Positions 33,511 to 46,036 of a DNA stretch of 64,000 nt are shown here, piece after piece (the first letter of the stretch is position 1; each line of letters opens with the position of its first letter). The translations under genes were made by a program, and so were the position numbers. The notes under the pieces are model-generated. The model saw only the letters and a list, made by a program, of their open reading frames with translations, made no database searches and had not been told where the DNA came from. Source of the stretch: Lunularia cruciata (taxonomy: Eukaryota; Streptophyta; Marchantiopsida; Lunulariales; Lunulariaceae); the NCBI GenBank assembly GCA_948567375.1, contig OX419762.1, forward strand, positions 38,731,034 to 38,795,033, given 5' to 3'.

Positions 33511-36232
33511 ATAATAAGAAATAGATAGAGATATAGTTTATAAATGGTTAGAATTGAAGAGAAGTGTCACTATTGCAATTATTTTTGTTACTTAATTCAC
33601 CTTTTGGGAAAGAACCACTCCTAAAAGAGGATAGCATCAACGATGTGGCACACTACAACAAATAGAAACAAACCAACAATCACTTTCACTTATGATAAGT
33701 TCTAACTACTTCTTGAAAGTGATGATCCAATCAACCCAAAAAGGCTACTTCTATTATAAAGAATCCTACTCTAAAGATTTCATTGCACCTCTCCAAGAAG
33801 GCATGACTTCATTTAAATGATCTTTGCATTAGTGATTACACTTCATCTTTGCTCATGTTGTACTATCAACACTATAGCTCACTTAAGACCTCTCAAGGCA
33901 TTGTTTCTTCAGAGCTACTTGAGATCACACATCCTAGATACAAGTATTAGTAATCACACACACACTCAATCACTTGGATTCCTATCACAAAGATTCCTAA
34001 AAGTCACTCAACAAACACTTGATACAAATACTTGGAATAAAGCAAAGAAACTTTGGGACTTTGGCCCTTTCATTGTATACATCTTCCATCAATAGGTTGA
34101 AGTGGGTTTACAATGGGTTGAAGCCTTATATAGTACTTCCTACTCAAACTTAAGAAAATCTAACAATGGAAGAAGTGCAAAATCTATCAAGATTGCACTT
34201 CCTTGCATGTATATTATATATTTGATGTCTTATCATCCTTGTCTTATCCTATATTGCTGATTTGTGAGTTGCTAATTGCTATCTACATGGCTTAGGAAGA
34301 TGTTGAATCTTCCCCAAAGAAACTTTGCACTTTGTCATCTTTGGGCTTCTTTGTATTTAAAGATTACAACTACAAAGATTTGCCAATTAAGAAGAACCTT
34401 TTTAGTGATGTAAAAGACATAGGAGAGAAATAAGAGAATGGAAGATCATAATAGAAGATGACATTGGACTCTCAAATGAGGGAAAATCTAAATGCATAGC
34501 ATGAGCTTGAGCTTTGGTGTTTATAATGAAACAATACCAGGTTCTTGAGAAACTTCCTTCTCAAAGTTGCCTTCTTGGAGTCCAAGCTAAGCTACTTAAC
34601 AAGCTTCCTTCTAGAAGCTACCTACTTGGCATACAAGCTCAGCTTGCAATTAACTTGGTATGCATGTTACCCAATCCTTGGAAGGTACCTAGAAGCTTCC
34701 CACCAAGAAGCTTCATAGGTACTTCTTAAAATTCTACTAAGAAACTTCCTAGATGCTTCTAGATTATTCTTAGAATTCCTAGCTATATTTGGCTTGTTTT
34801 ATTACTTGATAGTCTTTGCTAACTTGTGTGCTAACTCCATATTATTACAAGTGAAGGAAATGGCCTTGCAGTTGGAAACTTAGGCAAAGGAGCTGATATT
34901 GGCCAAGGTAGAGGAAAGAGCTACTTTGAGAAGAAGCCAAAGGGAGATCAGTTCAGACAAAGATCCATAAATTGAAGCTACATGTACAAAATTGGAAGCA
35001 AAGGTCTATGAAGAGGAGCAAATGGACTAGTTAACCATCCAACTCAAAGGACATTCAGATAGGAAATTCAATGAAGTCCATAATTCTTATTTGTTGAAGA
35101 TCATAGATTACAAGGAGCACATTGAGGAATTTCTTTGGCAACTCAAAGCCAAAGGGTGCTCTTCACAACAAAGATCAAGCTAGTGGAACCATAGTGCTAG
35201 ATTAGTCTATACTTAGCCATTTCCTCCAATAATTTATACATAGAACTTAAAAACACTTGCAAGAACTTTGAATACCATCAAGAAGAAGAAGCTCTTTGTA
35301 AAGTTTAAAAGATAGGAAAGAAGCCAAAAAATTTTGGTCCTATAGGAATTTTCAAGACAAATGCCCTTTGCATTTTTAACACCTTCTTGGCCAAGTACCA
35401 CTTTGGTGCGATAACTTTGGGGAGGAATTCATGATTCAAATTCATACTTTGGGGAAGATTGATACATTTATTTACAGTTATCATAAGCTTATTAGGTAGT
35501 TATGATATGATAAGATAGGACTAAAGACCTTAATTAATGGTGGTGTAGTAGTTAGGTTTGGCAAGGAGCTGCTTAACCATCAAAGACCCTTTGGAGCAAA
35601 GTTGAGTAGTAATAGGAAATTGTAAGGCTTTAGCCCCAATAATCTCATCATCCACTTTCCCTTGCAACTTTGTATATAAACCAAAGTCTAGTCTGATTAA
35701 TCTATATGCACCTAGCACACTAACAAAAAATGGCCTTGCACTAGTAGTGGTGCAAATTGTAAAATAGGAGCTTGAGTTGTTTGAATCTCAAGGAGAGGGT
35801 TGGCTATTGGGTTATGAAGTTGTAGAGTGGCGGTGATATATTTGATAAGTCCTAAGTGCCACAAGTAATGCAAAATAAAAAATCAAGAATATTCCACCAC
35901 CAAAAAGACTACTTTAGTGGCGTGCCTTATGGGAGGTGTAGTACATGTCATTGGGGTTGAAGGCTTTGGGGCAAAGTGAACCATCACCTTTAAGGTAACT
36001 TTGGTTACATTAGTTTTGAGAGTGATTTAGAATCTCTTTGGTTTGTTGTAGAGTGCAATAGTGGGTGCCTCTACCCTTGAACAGGGAGTGGTTTTTGCCC
36101 AATAGGTTAAACAAAAATAAATAAAGGAACTACACTTTGTGACTTATTTCCTTCACTTTTAGTCAATTTTGACTATTGGATTGACTTGTTCTTATTGATT
36201 ATACTATATTACATAGACATTGGGTTGTCACA
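33511..36232 (+). mobile_element. Possible copy of the 2761-5588 type repeat
   Basis: 33690-33840 aligns loosely with 2990-3130 in the insert of element D (shared phrases gtgatgattcaat/gtgatgatccaat and gaaggcacaacttcc/gaaggcatgacttca). A K- and E-rich broken frame lies at about 34855-35160. The segment ends cattgggttgtcaca (36218-36232), the reverse complement of the 15 bases at 2755-2769. The start is not located and the family is unknown. Confidence 0.35.
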
Positions 36233-37369
36233 AGTACCCTTTCCATCTAAATTTATTCCATAAATGAATAATAAAGAATTATTATTTATGTAAGCTTTAG
36301 AAAGTAAATTTAAAAAATAATATGATGGATAAACAGAGTATATTTGTTAGTCTTATATATGCAATAGTGAGATTCTACTCTTATGTAAAATTTATAGAGA
36401 TATTATTACAAATTACAAAATGATGTACTTTATTTATCAAAAAATCTCCATAGCATTATAAAATTAATTTCATACCTCCAAGTTTTTAGTGATTTTTGGA
36501 ATTAAAATTTTTATGTTTTTTTGTTATTTTATTTTATTTATTTAAAAAATTATGGAACTCATGGATTTGATTTATTTGTACTTTTATATAAGAAAAGACA
36601 AGCACAAAGTAAGTTACATCAACAATCTCTAACTATCCAATCCATTTACAGAGATATTATTTCTGTCTCATTGAGAGAATCAATCAAGTCTTTAAGTTTC
36701 TCTTGGATGCTAAATAAGTTATTTAACTAATATTCAAATAATTTAAATAATTAGACCATGGTAGGTTATTTCACTAACAGGTTAATGAATTGTAATACTA
36801 TTTTTATAGTCTTTTTGTAAATTTTATTCAGAGGAAATCATAGAATAATAATAAAACATAAATATGTAATGTTACAAGCTCAATCAAGAATATGTTAGAT
36901 TCAAAAATCTAATGATTCACATTTGTATGCTTGAACTGAGTTATTGGAATAAGAAAACTATTATCCAAACAGAATGTATGTTTTCAATATATGAATTTTT
37001 TTTTATCTCTTGATATTAAGAATACAAATGATCAACTCAATGCATAGTTTCTTAGACCTCACATTATTACTCATACTTAATTCTAAATAATCTGATGTTT
37101 TGTTTAAGAATTTCTTATTAATTTGAATCCTTTGGTGGCTAACGACAACATCGTATGTTCATACTTATACTTCATCATTGCAAAAAAGGTCCATATATTT
37201 TTTTTTTTAATTTTCATATTATTTTGATATATATTTGTGAATTATAATCAACATTTTTGTAAATGACATCAAACCAAATAGCCAGTATAGTATTACTCTA
37301 TTGCTTGATACAACTCTTTTATTGTTAATGGTATATTCTTAATAGCAAAGTCTATCATTTGTAATGTAG
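36233..37369. other. AT-rich sequence, nothing recognised
   Basis: Strongly A+T-rich with several T-runs. No gene, LTR or RNA gene seen. Ends abruptly at the truncated start of element C. Confidence 0.5.
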
Positions 37370-39416
37370 CTAGAAGGTAATCAAGTGAGAGTATTAATAG
37401 ATCCGGGAGCAACAGAGAATTTCTTGTCTTGCTCTGTTGCAATAAGATTGGGAATGGATCTAGAGAGAGATGGAAGTGAAGAAGTAGAGTTACCAAATGG
37501 GCAAACTGAGAGGATTGAATCATTACCTAGACGGGTAACCCTCTCTATAGGAGAATATCAGGAAGCAATTGAGTGGCAAGTGATACAATTAGCTTGTTAT
37601 GATGCAATTTTAGGCATGCCATGGATGGAGCAATACAACCCTTTGGTGGATTGGCGGAAGAAAGTAGTGAGAACCCACCAATGGTCAATCATTGGGGTTA
37701 AAGAAAAATCACATAGGTAGAAATTGCCTCTATATGTCGTAGGGACGGCAATTGTCTGTAAGACCGATAGATGTTTTATGGGTCTAATAAGAGAAGTCCA
37801 GAGTGCACAACTCAATGGACAAATTCCTGAGAAATTGAAGGATATGGTGGATGAGTTTCAAGATGTCTTTCTAGATGATCTACCCTCAGGATTACCACCA
37901 AAGCAGCGAGTAGATCACAAAATTGAGACATTTCTGAGGAAGATGCCTCCTTGTAAGGCCCCATATCGCCTATCACTTCATGAGTTGGAGGAGTGTAAGA
38001 CTCAAATTGAGGAGATGCTGCAGAAAAGGTTCATCCAACCTAGCGTATCACCATATGGGGCCCTTGTCTTGTTTGTGAAGAAGAAGGATGGTATAATGCG
38101 CATGTGCAGTGACTATCAAGGTCTCAATCAGCAAACAGTGAAGAACAAATACCCCTTACCTCGCATGGATGACTTGTTTGATCAACTCCATGGAGTGAGA
38201 TACTTCACCAAATTGGACTTGCGGAGCGGTTACAATCAAATCCGAATTGTAGAGGAGGATGTGTACAAAACTGCCTTTTGAACCAAGTATGGCCACTTTG
38301 AGTATCTTGTGATGCCTTTTGGCCTCACCAATGCACCCGCCACTTTCATGAGTCTAATGAATGATATATTTCGTCCATACTTGGATAAGTCTATTATCGT
38401 CTTCTTGGATGATATCTTAACATATAGTAGCATGATGACAGAACACAAGCAACATCTATGAGAGGTCCTCCAGATTCTAAGACAGAATCAGTTGTACGCC
38501 AAATCTCAAAGTGTGAGTTTGCAAGTCTGAAGTAGACTACTTGGGGCATAGAGTAAGTGCAAAGGGCATTCAAGTATTGACACATAAAATAGAGGTCATT
38601 CAAAAATGGAGTGCCCCAGAAGATCAGACTCAACTTAAGAGCTTCTTGGGGTTGACGGGATTCTATTGTAGATTTGTCAAGGACTTCTCCAAGGTTGCAT
38701 AGCCTTTAACGGCACTACTTGGCAAGGAGAAGAAGTGGACATGGAGAACTGCACAAGAGTTGGCCTTTCAAGAATTGAAGGCCGCCTTTCTACATGCACC
38801 AATCTTGAAGTGGTATGACCCAAAATGTCCAATCAAGTTGGCTACAGATGCATCAAGCGTAGCCATAGGAGTAGTCTTACAACAAGAGTGGCATGACAAA
38901 TGGCATCCAATTGCATATTTCTCTCAAAAGTTATTACCAGTAGAGCGCAACTTGGTACCACACCACAGAACAAGAAGAGTTGGCCATCGTTCTAGCAACC
39001 AAGCATTGGAAGCACTACTCGGGCAAGAAGGCATTTATAGTAGAGACAAACCACAAACCTCTAGTCTACCTCGAGATGCAGAAGGATCTATCTTGTCGCC
39101 AAATTTGGTGGGCAGAGTGACGACAACGCTTCAACATGACAACCACCTATGTGGAAGGTAAGAAGCAGCTTGCAGATGCATTAACCCGCATGCCAATGGA
39201 CAACAACTTGGTGGTAGAGGTTAAGATTAACCCTGAATTCTAGCAAGAGATTCTGGCTGCTACAAAAACTGATCCATAGATTGTAGAATCACAATCATCC
39301 AAAGGTGTCACCAACACCCAAGGACTCACCTTTTGGGATGGCAGATTATGGATCCCAAATGTCCCAAAATTATGCACCACCATTCTAGCGGAATGTCATG
39401 ATTTGGCCATTGCAGC
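37370..39416 (+). pseudogene. Element C pol, first part (protease, RT, RNase H), 5' truncated
   Basis: Homology to element B starts abruptly inside the protease at ctagaaggtaatc; the 5' LTR, PBS and gag are missing. Protease retains DPGATENFLS (from 37403). RT frame 37724-38281 has [20 protein letters not shown] and [13 protein letters not shown]; the FLDDI box lies beyond, near 38404. RNase H frame 38760-39161 has LATDASSVAIGVVLQQ. Lesions against B include TAG at 37718, TGA at 38279, TGA near 38459, a 1-base loss near 38505 and TAG near 38699; most stops fit CAG/CGA to TAG/TGA. The segment ends within integrase where element B is inserted. Confidence 0.88.
39412..39416. repeat. Target site duplication of element B, left copy (gcagc)
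   Basis: gcagc directly before the TG of the left LTR; an identical gcagc is at 46032-46036. Both belong to element C's integrase sequence. Confidence 0.92.
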
Positions 39417-40156
39417 TGTAATACTCCGAGGACAAGAGAAGAGAGAAAACACAGATTGCACACTCAAACATTCGATGCCCCAAGGGAGCACCTTCTCTTT
39501 ATTATATAGACAAAGAGGATCTCCTCCAAGGAAGCTCCACCATAGGATTAGGGATACAGATAGGTGACATGTCAGCAAGCTCCACCCTTGGATTACTTAC
39601 TTGGATGGGTGACCTGTCTGGTCTAGGTCCTATCTGGTTGGTCAAACGAGCTTTGACCGGAGGGAATCTTTTAGGGAATCTTCCTATAGGAATCTCAGAA
39701 TCACATGAGTAAGGTACCATTGGAAAGCTCTCGACAAGACAAACCAATGGGGAGGGAAGGCCAGCCTTTCCTTCATTAGGGGGGGGGATCTGCACATTTT
39801 TGAGGCCTAATTCATCCGTTTAGGCCTCCGAAATTGCCTTCAAAGTTTTCAGGCATATTTCGGTTCCTACTCTATTAGTAGAAGTCCCCTTTTGGTGATA
39901 CCTCTTTCTGATCTGTTTAGTCCATCATGTGTAACATCCTTCCAGATGTTACCAAACCGATTCTCACCTTTAAATCATATGTCTAACTATTGGTTCTAAG
40001 GTTCTCAAGTCTATTTCGGTTTTTGCCCTATTAGTAGAAGTACTCTTTTGGTGATACTTCTATCTGATCTATTTTGACCATCATGTATAACATTATTCTA
40101 GATGTTACCAAACCAAATTTCACATCTAGATCATATGGCTAACCCTTGGTATTACA
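39417..40156 (-). repeat. 3' LTR of element B (740 bp)
   Basis: In window orientation runs TGTAATACTCC...GGTATTACA. The purine tract lies on its right, so it is the 3' LTR of the minus-strand element. It contains two tandem copies of a roughly 156-bp unit near its right end. Confidence 0.93.
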
Positions 40157-40172
40157 GACCTCCCTCCTTTTA
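40157..40172 (-). other. Polypurine tract of element B
   Basis: On the minus strand reads aaaaggagggaggtc immediately before the 3' LTR; identical in element C at 47299-47313. Confidence 0.85.
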
Positions 40173-40706
40173 AGACGCAACGTCCTCGTTGTGCAATTGT
40201 TGCTCAAATGCTTGCACCAACACCGGTGCATGTGCCAAATTGGCAGCGGGTTCCCAGGTTGCTTCATAGAGGGGGTAACCTTTCCATTGTACTAGATATT
40301 CCACCCGCGGATGGCGAGTACCACGCATGCGCTTTTGGAGAATCCGCTCCACTTCATATTCCTCTATGCCATCAATGACTATTGGACAAGGTCGAATGTC
40401 CTGTGTGGAAGTACCTTGGCCTGATCGGGGAGCATACCTGCGTAATAGGGAGACATGGAACACTTGATGGATCTTCATGTGTGGTGGTAGCTCAAGGTGA
40501 TAGGCCACCGCGCCGATGCGACGAAGAATCGAGAAAGGCCCAATAAAATGAGGTTTGAGCTTACGAGATCCAACTAATGTGAGGTTGGTTGTCGATAGCC
40601 ACACTTGATCCCCAACATTGAACTCCATGTGCCTACGGTGTGCATCAGCATACTGCTTTTGTCGATTTTGTGCAATCTGTAACCTGTGCTTGGCGCTCTC
40701 CACACC
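40170..40706 (-). CDS. Integrase C-terminus and chromodomain of element B
   Basis: 177-aa frame (40703-40170), separated from the integrase core only by a TAA at 40709-40707, where element C has a sense codon (CAA). The first part contains the GDQVWL-type integrase C-terminal domain and FHVSLLRRY. Residues about 116-160 form a chromodomain: EEYEVERILQKR, VEYLVQWKGYP, EATWEP. Chromodomains of this kind target integration to modified histones; whether this copy can do so is unknown. It classifies the family as a chromovirus. Confidence 0.9.
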   Translation of the reverse strand, partial: GVESAKHRLQIAQNRQKQYADAHRRHMEFNVGDQVWLSTTNLTLVGSRKLKPHFIGPFSILRRIGAVAYHLELPPHMKIHQVFHVSLLRRYAPRSGQGTSTQDIRPCPIVIDGIEEYEVERILQKRMRGTRHPRVEYLVQWKGYPLYEATWEPAANLAHAPVLVQAFEQQLHNEDVAS

Positions 40707-42072
40707 TTATTGGATTCTAGAAACAAATGTGTTGACTGCATCAACCTTGGTAGTCACTGGATGGATCTTCATCAAGCTAGAAGGTGTGAAGGGATGCTCA
40801 CCATACATGAGGAAGAACGGAGTGACCTGGGTGGAGGCATTCACTGAATTGTTGTAAGCAAATTCCACCAACGGTAGTAGGGTGTCCCACCTCTCTTGCT
40901 CTTCTAAGGTGAAGCCGCGTAACATGTCTTCAATCGTGCAATTAGCCCGCTCTGTTTGGCCGTCTATTTGTGGGTGGTAAGCTGTAGACATGGCCAACTT
41001 GGTTTTGAAGAAACCAAAGAGTGTTCGCCAAAACAAACTGGTGAATTGGGTGCCTCTATCGGTGATGAGTACTCTAGACAAGCCATGGTGAGCAAAGACT
41101 GCATCTAAGTATAGTTGAGCTAGTTGTGGAGCAGTCACCTCCTTGGTGGTAGGGCGTACATGAATCATTTTGTTGAGCCGGTCCACAAAGACCACAATGG
41201 AGTCAAACCTTGAGGTGGTCTTGGGTAATTCACAGACGAGATCCATACTCACTTGTTCCCAACGTTGGGTAGGAGTGGGAAGAGGTTGAAGGAGCCATGC
41301 AGGAGCTTGATTAGAAGCTTTGTTCTGTTGACAAAGTAGGTAGCTATGCACATAGTCCATCACGTCGTTGCTCATCTTGGGCCAATAGTAATGGCGCTTG
41401 ACTGCCTCCAAGGTCTTGTCCACTCCGACATGAGCTGCAATGGCTGAATCATGACATTCCGCTAGAATGGTGGTGCGTAATTTTGGGACATTTGGGATCC
41501 ACAATTGGCCCTCCCGAAAGGTGAGTCCTTGGGTGCTGGTGACACCTTTGGACAATTGCGCTTCTACAATCTGTGGATCAGTTTTTGTAGTAGCTAGAAT
41601 CTCTTGCCAGAATTCAGGGTTAATCTTCACCTCTGCCGCCAAGTTGTTGGCCATTGGCATACGGGTGAATGCATCTGCAAGTTGCTTCTTACCTTCCACG
41701 TAGGTGATTGTCATGTTGAAGCGTTGTCGCCACTCTACCCACCGAATTTGGCGACGAGATAGATCCTTCTGCGTCTCGAGGTAGACTAGAGGTTTGTAGT
41801 CTGTCTCTACTACAAATGCCTTCTCGCCCAGGTAGTGCTTCCAATGCTTGGTTGCTAGAACGATGGCCAGCTCTTCTCGTTCTGTGGTGTGGTAGTTGCG
41901 CTCTGCTGGTAACAACTTTCGAGAGAAATATGCAATTGGATGCCATCCGTCATGCCATTCTTGTTGTAGGACTGCTCCTATTGCTACGCCTGATGCATCC
42001 GTAGCCAACTTGATTGGACGTTTTGGGTCATACCACTTCAAGATTGGTGCATGTAGCAAGGCGGCCTTCAAA
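40707..42072 (-). CDS. RNase H and integrase of element B
   Basis: Frame 42128-40707 (473 aa, genuine homology from about 42072). RNase H has [16 protein letters not shown] and ends with [10 protein letters not shown]. The integrase zinc-binding part has [20 protein letters not shown] and LLCQQNK (the first cysteine region reads SYLLCQQ, so one expected cysteine is lacking compared with SCLLC in element C). The core carries D in [10 protein letters not shown] in ITDRGTQF and E in GQTERAN, the latter two 35 residues apart. A single-base insertion near 42070 separates this from the RT frame. Ends at TAA 40707-40709. Confidence 0.9.
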
Positions 42073-43530
42073 TTCTTGAAAGGCCAACTCTTGTGCAGTT
42101 CCCCATGTCCACTTCTTCCCCTTGCCAAGTAGTGCCGTTAAAGGCTGTGCAACCTTGGAGAAGTCCTTGACAAATCTACGATAGAATCCCATCAACCCCA
42201 AGAAGCTCTTAAGTTGAGTCTGATCTTCTGGGGCACTCCATTTTTGAATGACCTCTATTTTATGTGTCAATACTTGAATGCCCTCTGCACTTACTCTATG
42301 CCCTAAGTAGTCTACTTCAGACTTGCCAAACTCACACTTTGAGATTTTGGCGTACAACTGATTCTGTCTTAGAATCTGGAGGACCTCTCGTAGATGTTGT
42401 TTGTGTTCTGTCATCGTGCTACTATATACTAAGATATCATCCAAGAAGGCAATAACAGACTTATCCAAGTATGGACGAAATATGTCATTCATTAGGCTCA
42501 TGAAAGTGGCAGGCGCATTGGTGAGGCCAAAAGGCATCACAAGATACTCAAAGTGGCCATACCTGGTTCGAAAGGCAGTTTTGTACACATCCTCCTCTGC
42601 AATTCGGATTTGATTGTAACCGCTCCGCAAGTCCAGTTTGGTGAAGTATCTTGCTCCATGGAGTTGATCAAACAGGTCATCCATGCGAGGTAAGGGGTAT
42701 TTGTTCTTCACTGTTTGCTGATTGAGACCTCGATAGTCAATGCACATGCGCATTGTACCATCCTTCTTCTTCACAAACAAGACAGGGGCCCCATATGGTG
42801 ATACGCTAGGTTGGATGAACCCTTTTTGTAGCATCTCCTCAATTTGAGTCTTACACTCCTCCAACTCATGAGGTGATAGGCGATATGGGGCCTTACAAGG
42901 AGGTGTCTTCCCCGGGAGTGTCTCTATTTTGTGATCTACTCGCCTTTTAGGTGGTAATCCTGAGGGTAGATCATTGGGAAAGACATCTTGAAACTCATCC
43001 ACCACATCCTTCAATTTCTCAGGAATTTGTCTAGCAAGTTGTGCACTCTGGACTTCTCTTATTAGACCCAGAAAACATCTATCGGTCTTACAGATAGTTG
43101 TCGTCCCTACGACATATAGGGGCAGTTTCTGCTTGTGTGATTTTTCTTTAACCCCAATGATTGACCATTGGTGGGTTCTCACTACTTTCTTTCTCCAATC
43201 CACCATTGGGTTGTACTGCTCCATCCATGGCATGCCTAAAATTGCATCATAACGGGCTAACTGTATCACTCGCCACTCAATTGCTTCCTGATATTCTCCT
43301 ACAGAGAGGGTTACCCGTCTAGGTAATGATTCAATCCTCTCTGTTTGCCCATTTGGTAACTCTACTTCTTCACTTCCATCTCTCTCTAGATCCATTCCCA
43401 AGCTTATTGCAACAAAGCGAGACAAGAAATTCTCTATTGCTCCCGGATCTATTAATACTCTCACTTGATTACCTTCTAGGATTCCATTCACGACAATCAA
43501 TTGTGAGGTTGCCTTTTGGGATCTTTGCAC
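42073..43530 (-). CDS. Protease and reverse transcriptase of element B
   Basis: 500-aa frame 43530-42028; genuine until the frameshift at about 42070. The protease has [15 protein letters not shown], with D-P-G in place of D-S-G, and [15 protein letters not shown] motifs in order: [67 protein letters not shown], then [12 protein letters not shown] with the catalytic DD. The thumb ends [15 protein letters not shown]. The product would mature the polyprotein and reverse-transcribe element RNA in cytoplasmic particles. Confidence 0.92.
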
Positions 43531-43639
43531 ATTATTCTTCTTCCTTCCCTTGCTTCTCTGCTTCCTTATTGAGCCAGTAAGGCCGCAAGGTACATTTACT
43601 GGCGATCTTCGTTTTCCGAAGTGGTTTCCACCTCCTCCT

Positions 43640-45148
43640 CTTCAATGTGCCTCTCCATGTTGTTCAAAGATCGCCTATACGAAGGCCGAGGGCCTCTAGG
43701 GAAACGAGTGCGACAATTGGTAGATATGTGCCCAATACGGCCACAATTGTAACAACAGCATTGTTCTCCTTGAGTCCCTTCTCCTCGTGGGACTCCATCT
43801 CTTTGTTCTTCTACCTGTCCTCGCTCTCCTTGAAGCGGCCGTGCTCCTCAATCCCGGAATCGAAGGTTGCCCAATTCCATTGGTATTGGTCCACCCATGT
43901 GTGGCATTTCTGCCCAATAATGTTGAGGTGGAACTACTCCTTCACCTCCACCTAATGCTCCGGCTATTCTCTGCACACAAGCAATAGCTTCAAATACCGT
44001 GCGAGGGTTTTGCACCATGACTTCTTGGCGAATCCGCTCTTTCAACCCTCGTTTGAAATTGGCGAGAGCCTCTGTTGGACTCATGTCGGTAATTGCGACT
44101 TGTAGATCCAGAAATGCCTCCACATACTCTTGTACGCTATTCTTCTATCTCAATCCCCATAGTCGAGTTCGAGCCATCTGCACAGAATCCACCGATTGGA
44201 AATTCTTGAGCAGTCCTTCTTGCATTGCTGTCCATGTGACCTCCCTTCTCTCTGCCAGCATGGATCATTCCCAAGCATCATACCATGTGAGGGCTTTATC
44301 GGTCAAGTACCCACATGCAAACACGCCTGCAGCATGCTCTGTGATCTCTGTTGAGAACAATCAAAAATATCGATTCATTCTCGAGATCCAATTCTCCACT
44401 ACTCCCATCGTACGCTGCCCCTTGTAAGGCTCGATGTTGCAGGTCTTCTTCATCCGGAGTAGCAATGTGGCTTCATCGTTGATAGGGTTCGTAGGCACGG
44501 GTGCCTCTCCAAGTACTTCAATCGCAGGTACAGGTCGTTTGAGACGACTCTTCTTCTTGCATGGCTTGATCGTTCCTGAGGATCTGCACTTGACTTTGCA
44601 ATGTCTCCATGGTCATCTTAATCTCTCGAAATTCATCCAACATCCCTTGCATTGCTTGCACCAGCTCTTGCAACTGCGGATCCATGGTTCCTGCAACACC
44701 CAATTGCTAACGTCTACTTCAATACAGAGTCAATATAATCACTTTGGAAGGCGCACAAACTATTGGAACTACCATTGGGACCTCAGAAGCTATCACTCGT
44801 TGATAATACTCCTCACCAAAATTCCTAACCACAAAATCTCTAAACATCAATTTTGGCCTCACTACATAACGAATTTCTACTTGAGTGTTGAAAGGGAGAG
44901 GATTTGGGACATTCATATCCATATTATCATAATAGAATGTAGATCGTCAAATCCCACTCTCTGTCATATATCACCACAGGTAGAATCACCGGGTTTGGTG
45001 AGTTCATCACTCTGTCCATGAATTCCGCACCAAAGTGATAAACTAGCGATACTCTCATCTGCTCACGCTGGATGTACATAACCTTGATGTGGAATGGGTT
45101 TGAGAATGGAAAGCTAGGTGCGGGAAATTGTCTCCCCGGCGCATCCAT
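43640..45148 (-). pseudogene. Gag of element B, broken
   Basis: Minus-strand pieces in order: 45148-44927 (N-terminal, IYDREWDLTIYILL), 44922-44719 (RPKLMFRDFVVRNFGEEYY), 44703-44518 (QAMQGMLDEFREIKMTMETL), capsid near 44500-44130, 44123-43848 (MSPTEALANFKRGLKERI), and a CCHC knuckle CYNCGRIGHISTNC at about 43755-43714. Stops lie between the pieces. The same pieces recur, more decayed, in elements D and E. Confidence 0.85.
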
Positions 45149-45273
45149 CCCATCCGCTCTCTAAAGTCCTTCCTAAGTCTAGCGATTACTCTATGTTCTC
45201 CACCTCAAATTACTCAGTTTCAGTAGTTCGTGCTATTCCAAGAGGGGTGATCCACTCTCTTGGACTAGAACAC

Positions 45274-45287
45274 TCGCTCTGATACCA
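45274..45287 (-). other. Primer binding site of element B, initiator tRNA-Met type
   Basis: On the minus strand tggtatcagagcga starts one base after the LTR, an exact match to the plant initiator-Met PBS core. Confidence 0.88.
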
Positions 45288-45288
45288 T

Positions 45289-46031
45289 TGTAATACTCCA
45301 AGGACAAGAGAAGAGAGAAAACACAGATTGCACACTCAAACATTCGATGCCACAAGGGAACACCTTCTCTTTATTATATAGACAAAGAGGATCTCCTCCA
45401 AGGAAGCTCCACCATAGGATTAGGGATACAGATAGGTGACATGTCAGCAAGCTCCACCCTTGGATTAATTACTTGGATGGGTGACCTGTCTGGTCTAGGT
45501 CCTATCTGGTTGGTCAAACGAGCTTTGACCGGAGGGAATCTTTTAGGGAATCTTCCTATAGGAATCTCAGAATCACATGAGTAAGGTACCGTTGGAAAGC
45601 TCTCGACGAGACAAACCAAGGGGGAGGGAAGGCCAGCCTCTCCTTTGTTGGGGGGGGGGGGATCCTGCACATTTTCGAGGCCTAATTCATCCGTTTAGGC
45701 CTCCGAAATTGCCTTCAAAGTTTTCAGGCATATTTCGGTTCCTACTCTATTAGTAGAAGTCCCCTTTTGGTGATACCTCTTTCTGATCTGTTTAGTCCAT
45801 CATGTGTAACATCCTTCCAGATGTTACCAAACCAATTCTCACCTTTAAATCATATGTCTAGCTATTGGTTCTAAGGTTCTCAAGTCTATTTTGGTTTCTG
45901 CTCTATTAGTAGAAGTACTCTTTTGGTGATACTTCTATCTGATCTATTTTGACCATCATGTATAACATCATTCTAGATGTTACCAAACCAAATTTCACAT
46001 CTAGATCATATGGCTAACCCTTGGTATTACA
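45289..46031 (-). repeat. 5' LTR of element B (743 bp)
   Basis: Right-hand LTR, TGTAATACTCC...GGTATTACA, flanked by the PBS on its left and by gcagc on its right. A minus-strand TATA-like tctatataataaag lies around 45368-45383. Confidence 0.93.
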
Positions 46032-46036
46032 GCAGC
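46032..46036. repeat. Target site duplication of element B, right copy (gcagc)
   Basis: Identical to 39412-39416. Confidence 0.92.

Larger units (their letters stand above)
39417..46031 (-). mobile_element. Element B: complete Ty3/gypsy chromovirus, minus strand
   Basis: 6.6 kb with both LTRs, initiator-Met PBS, gag, pol with chromodomain, and PPT, all on the minus strand, between perfect gcagc target duplications. LTRs differ at about 18 positions (roughly 2.4%) plus a few bases of indel by my count. The pol frame has one frameshift and one stop; gag is more damaged. It is inserted in opposite orientation into element C of the same family. Confidence 0.95.

Noticed and set aside
32700-33520. 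Ty1/copia gag-protease on the minus strand
   Set aside because: Only a glycine-rich scrap is visible; no zinc knuckle, protease or integrase motif was found.
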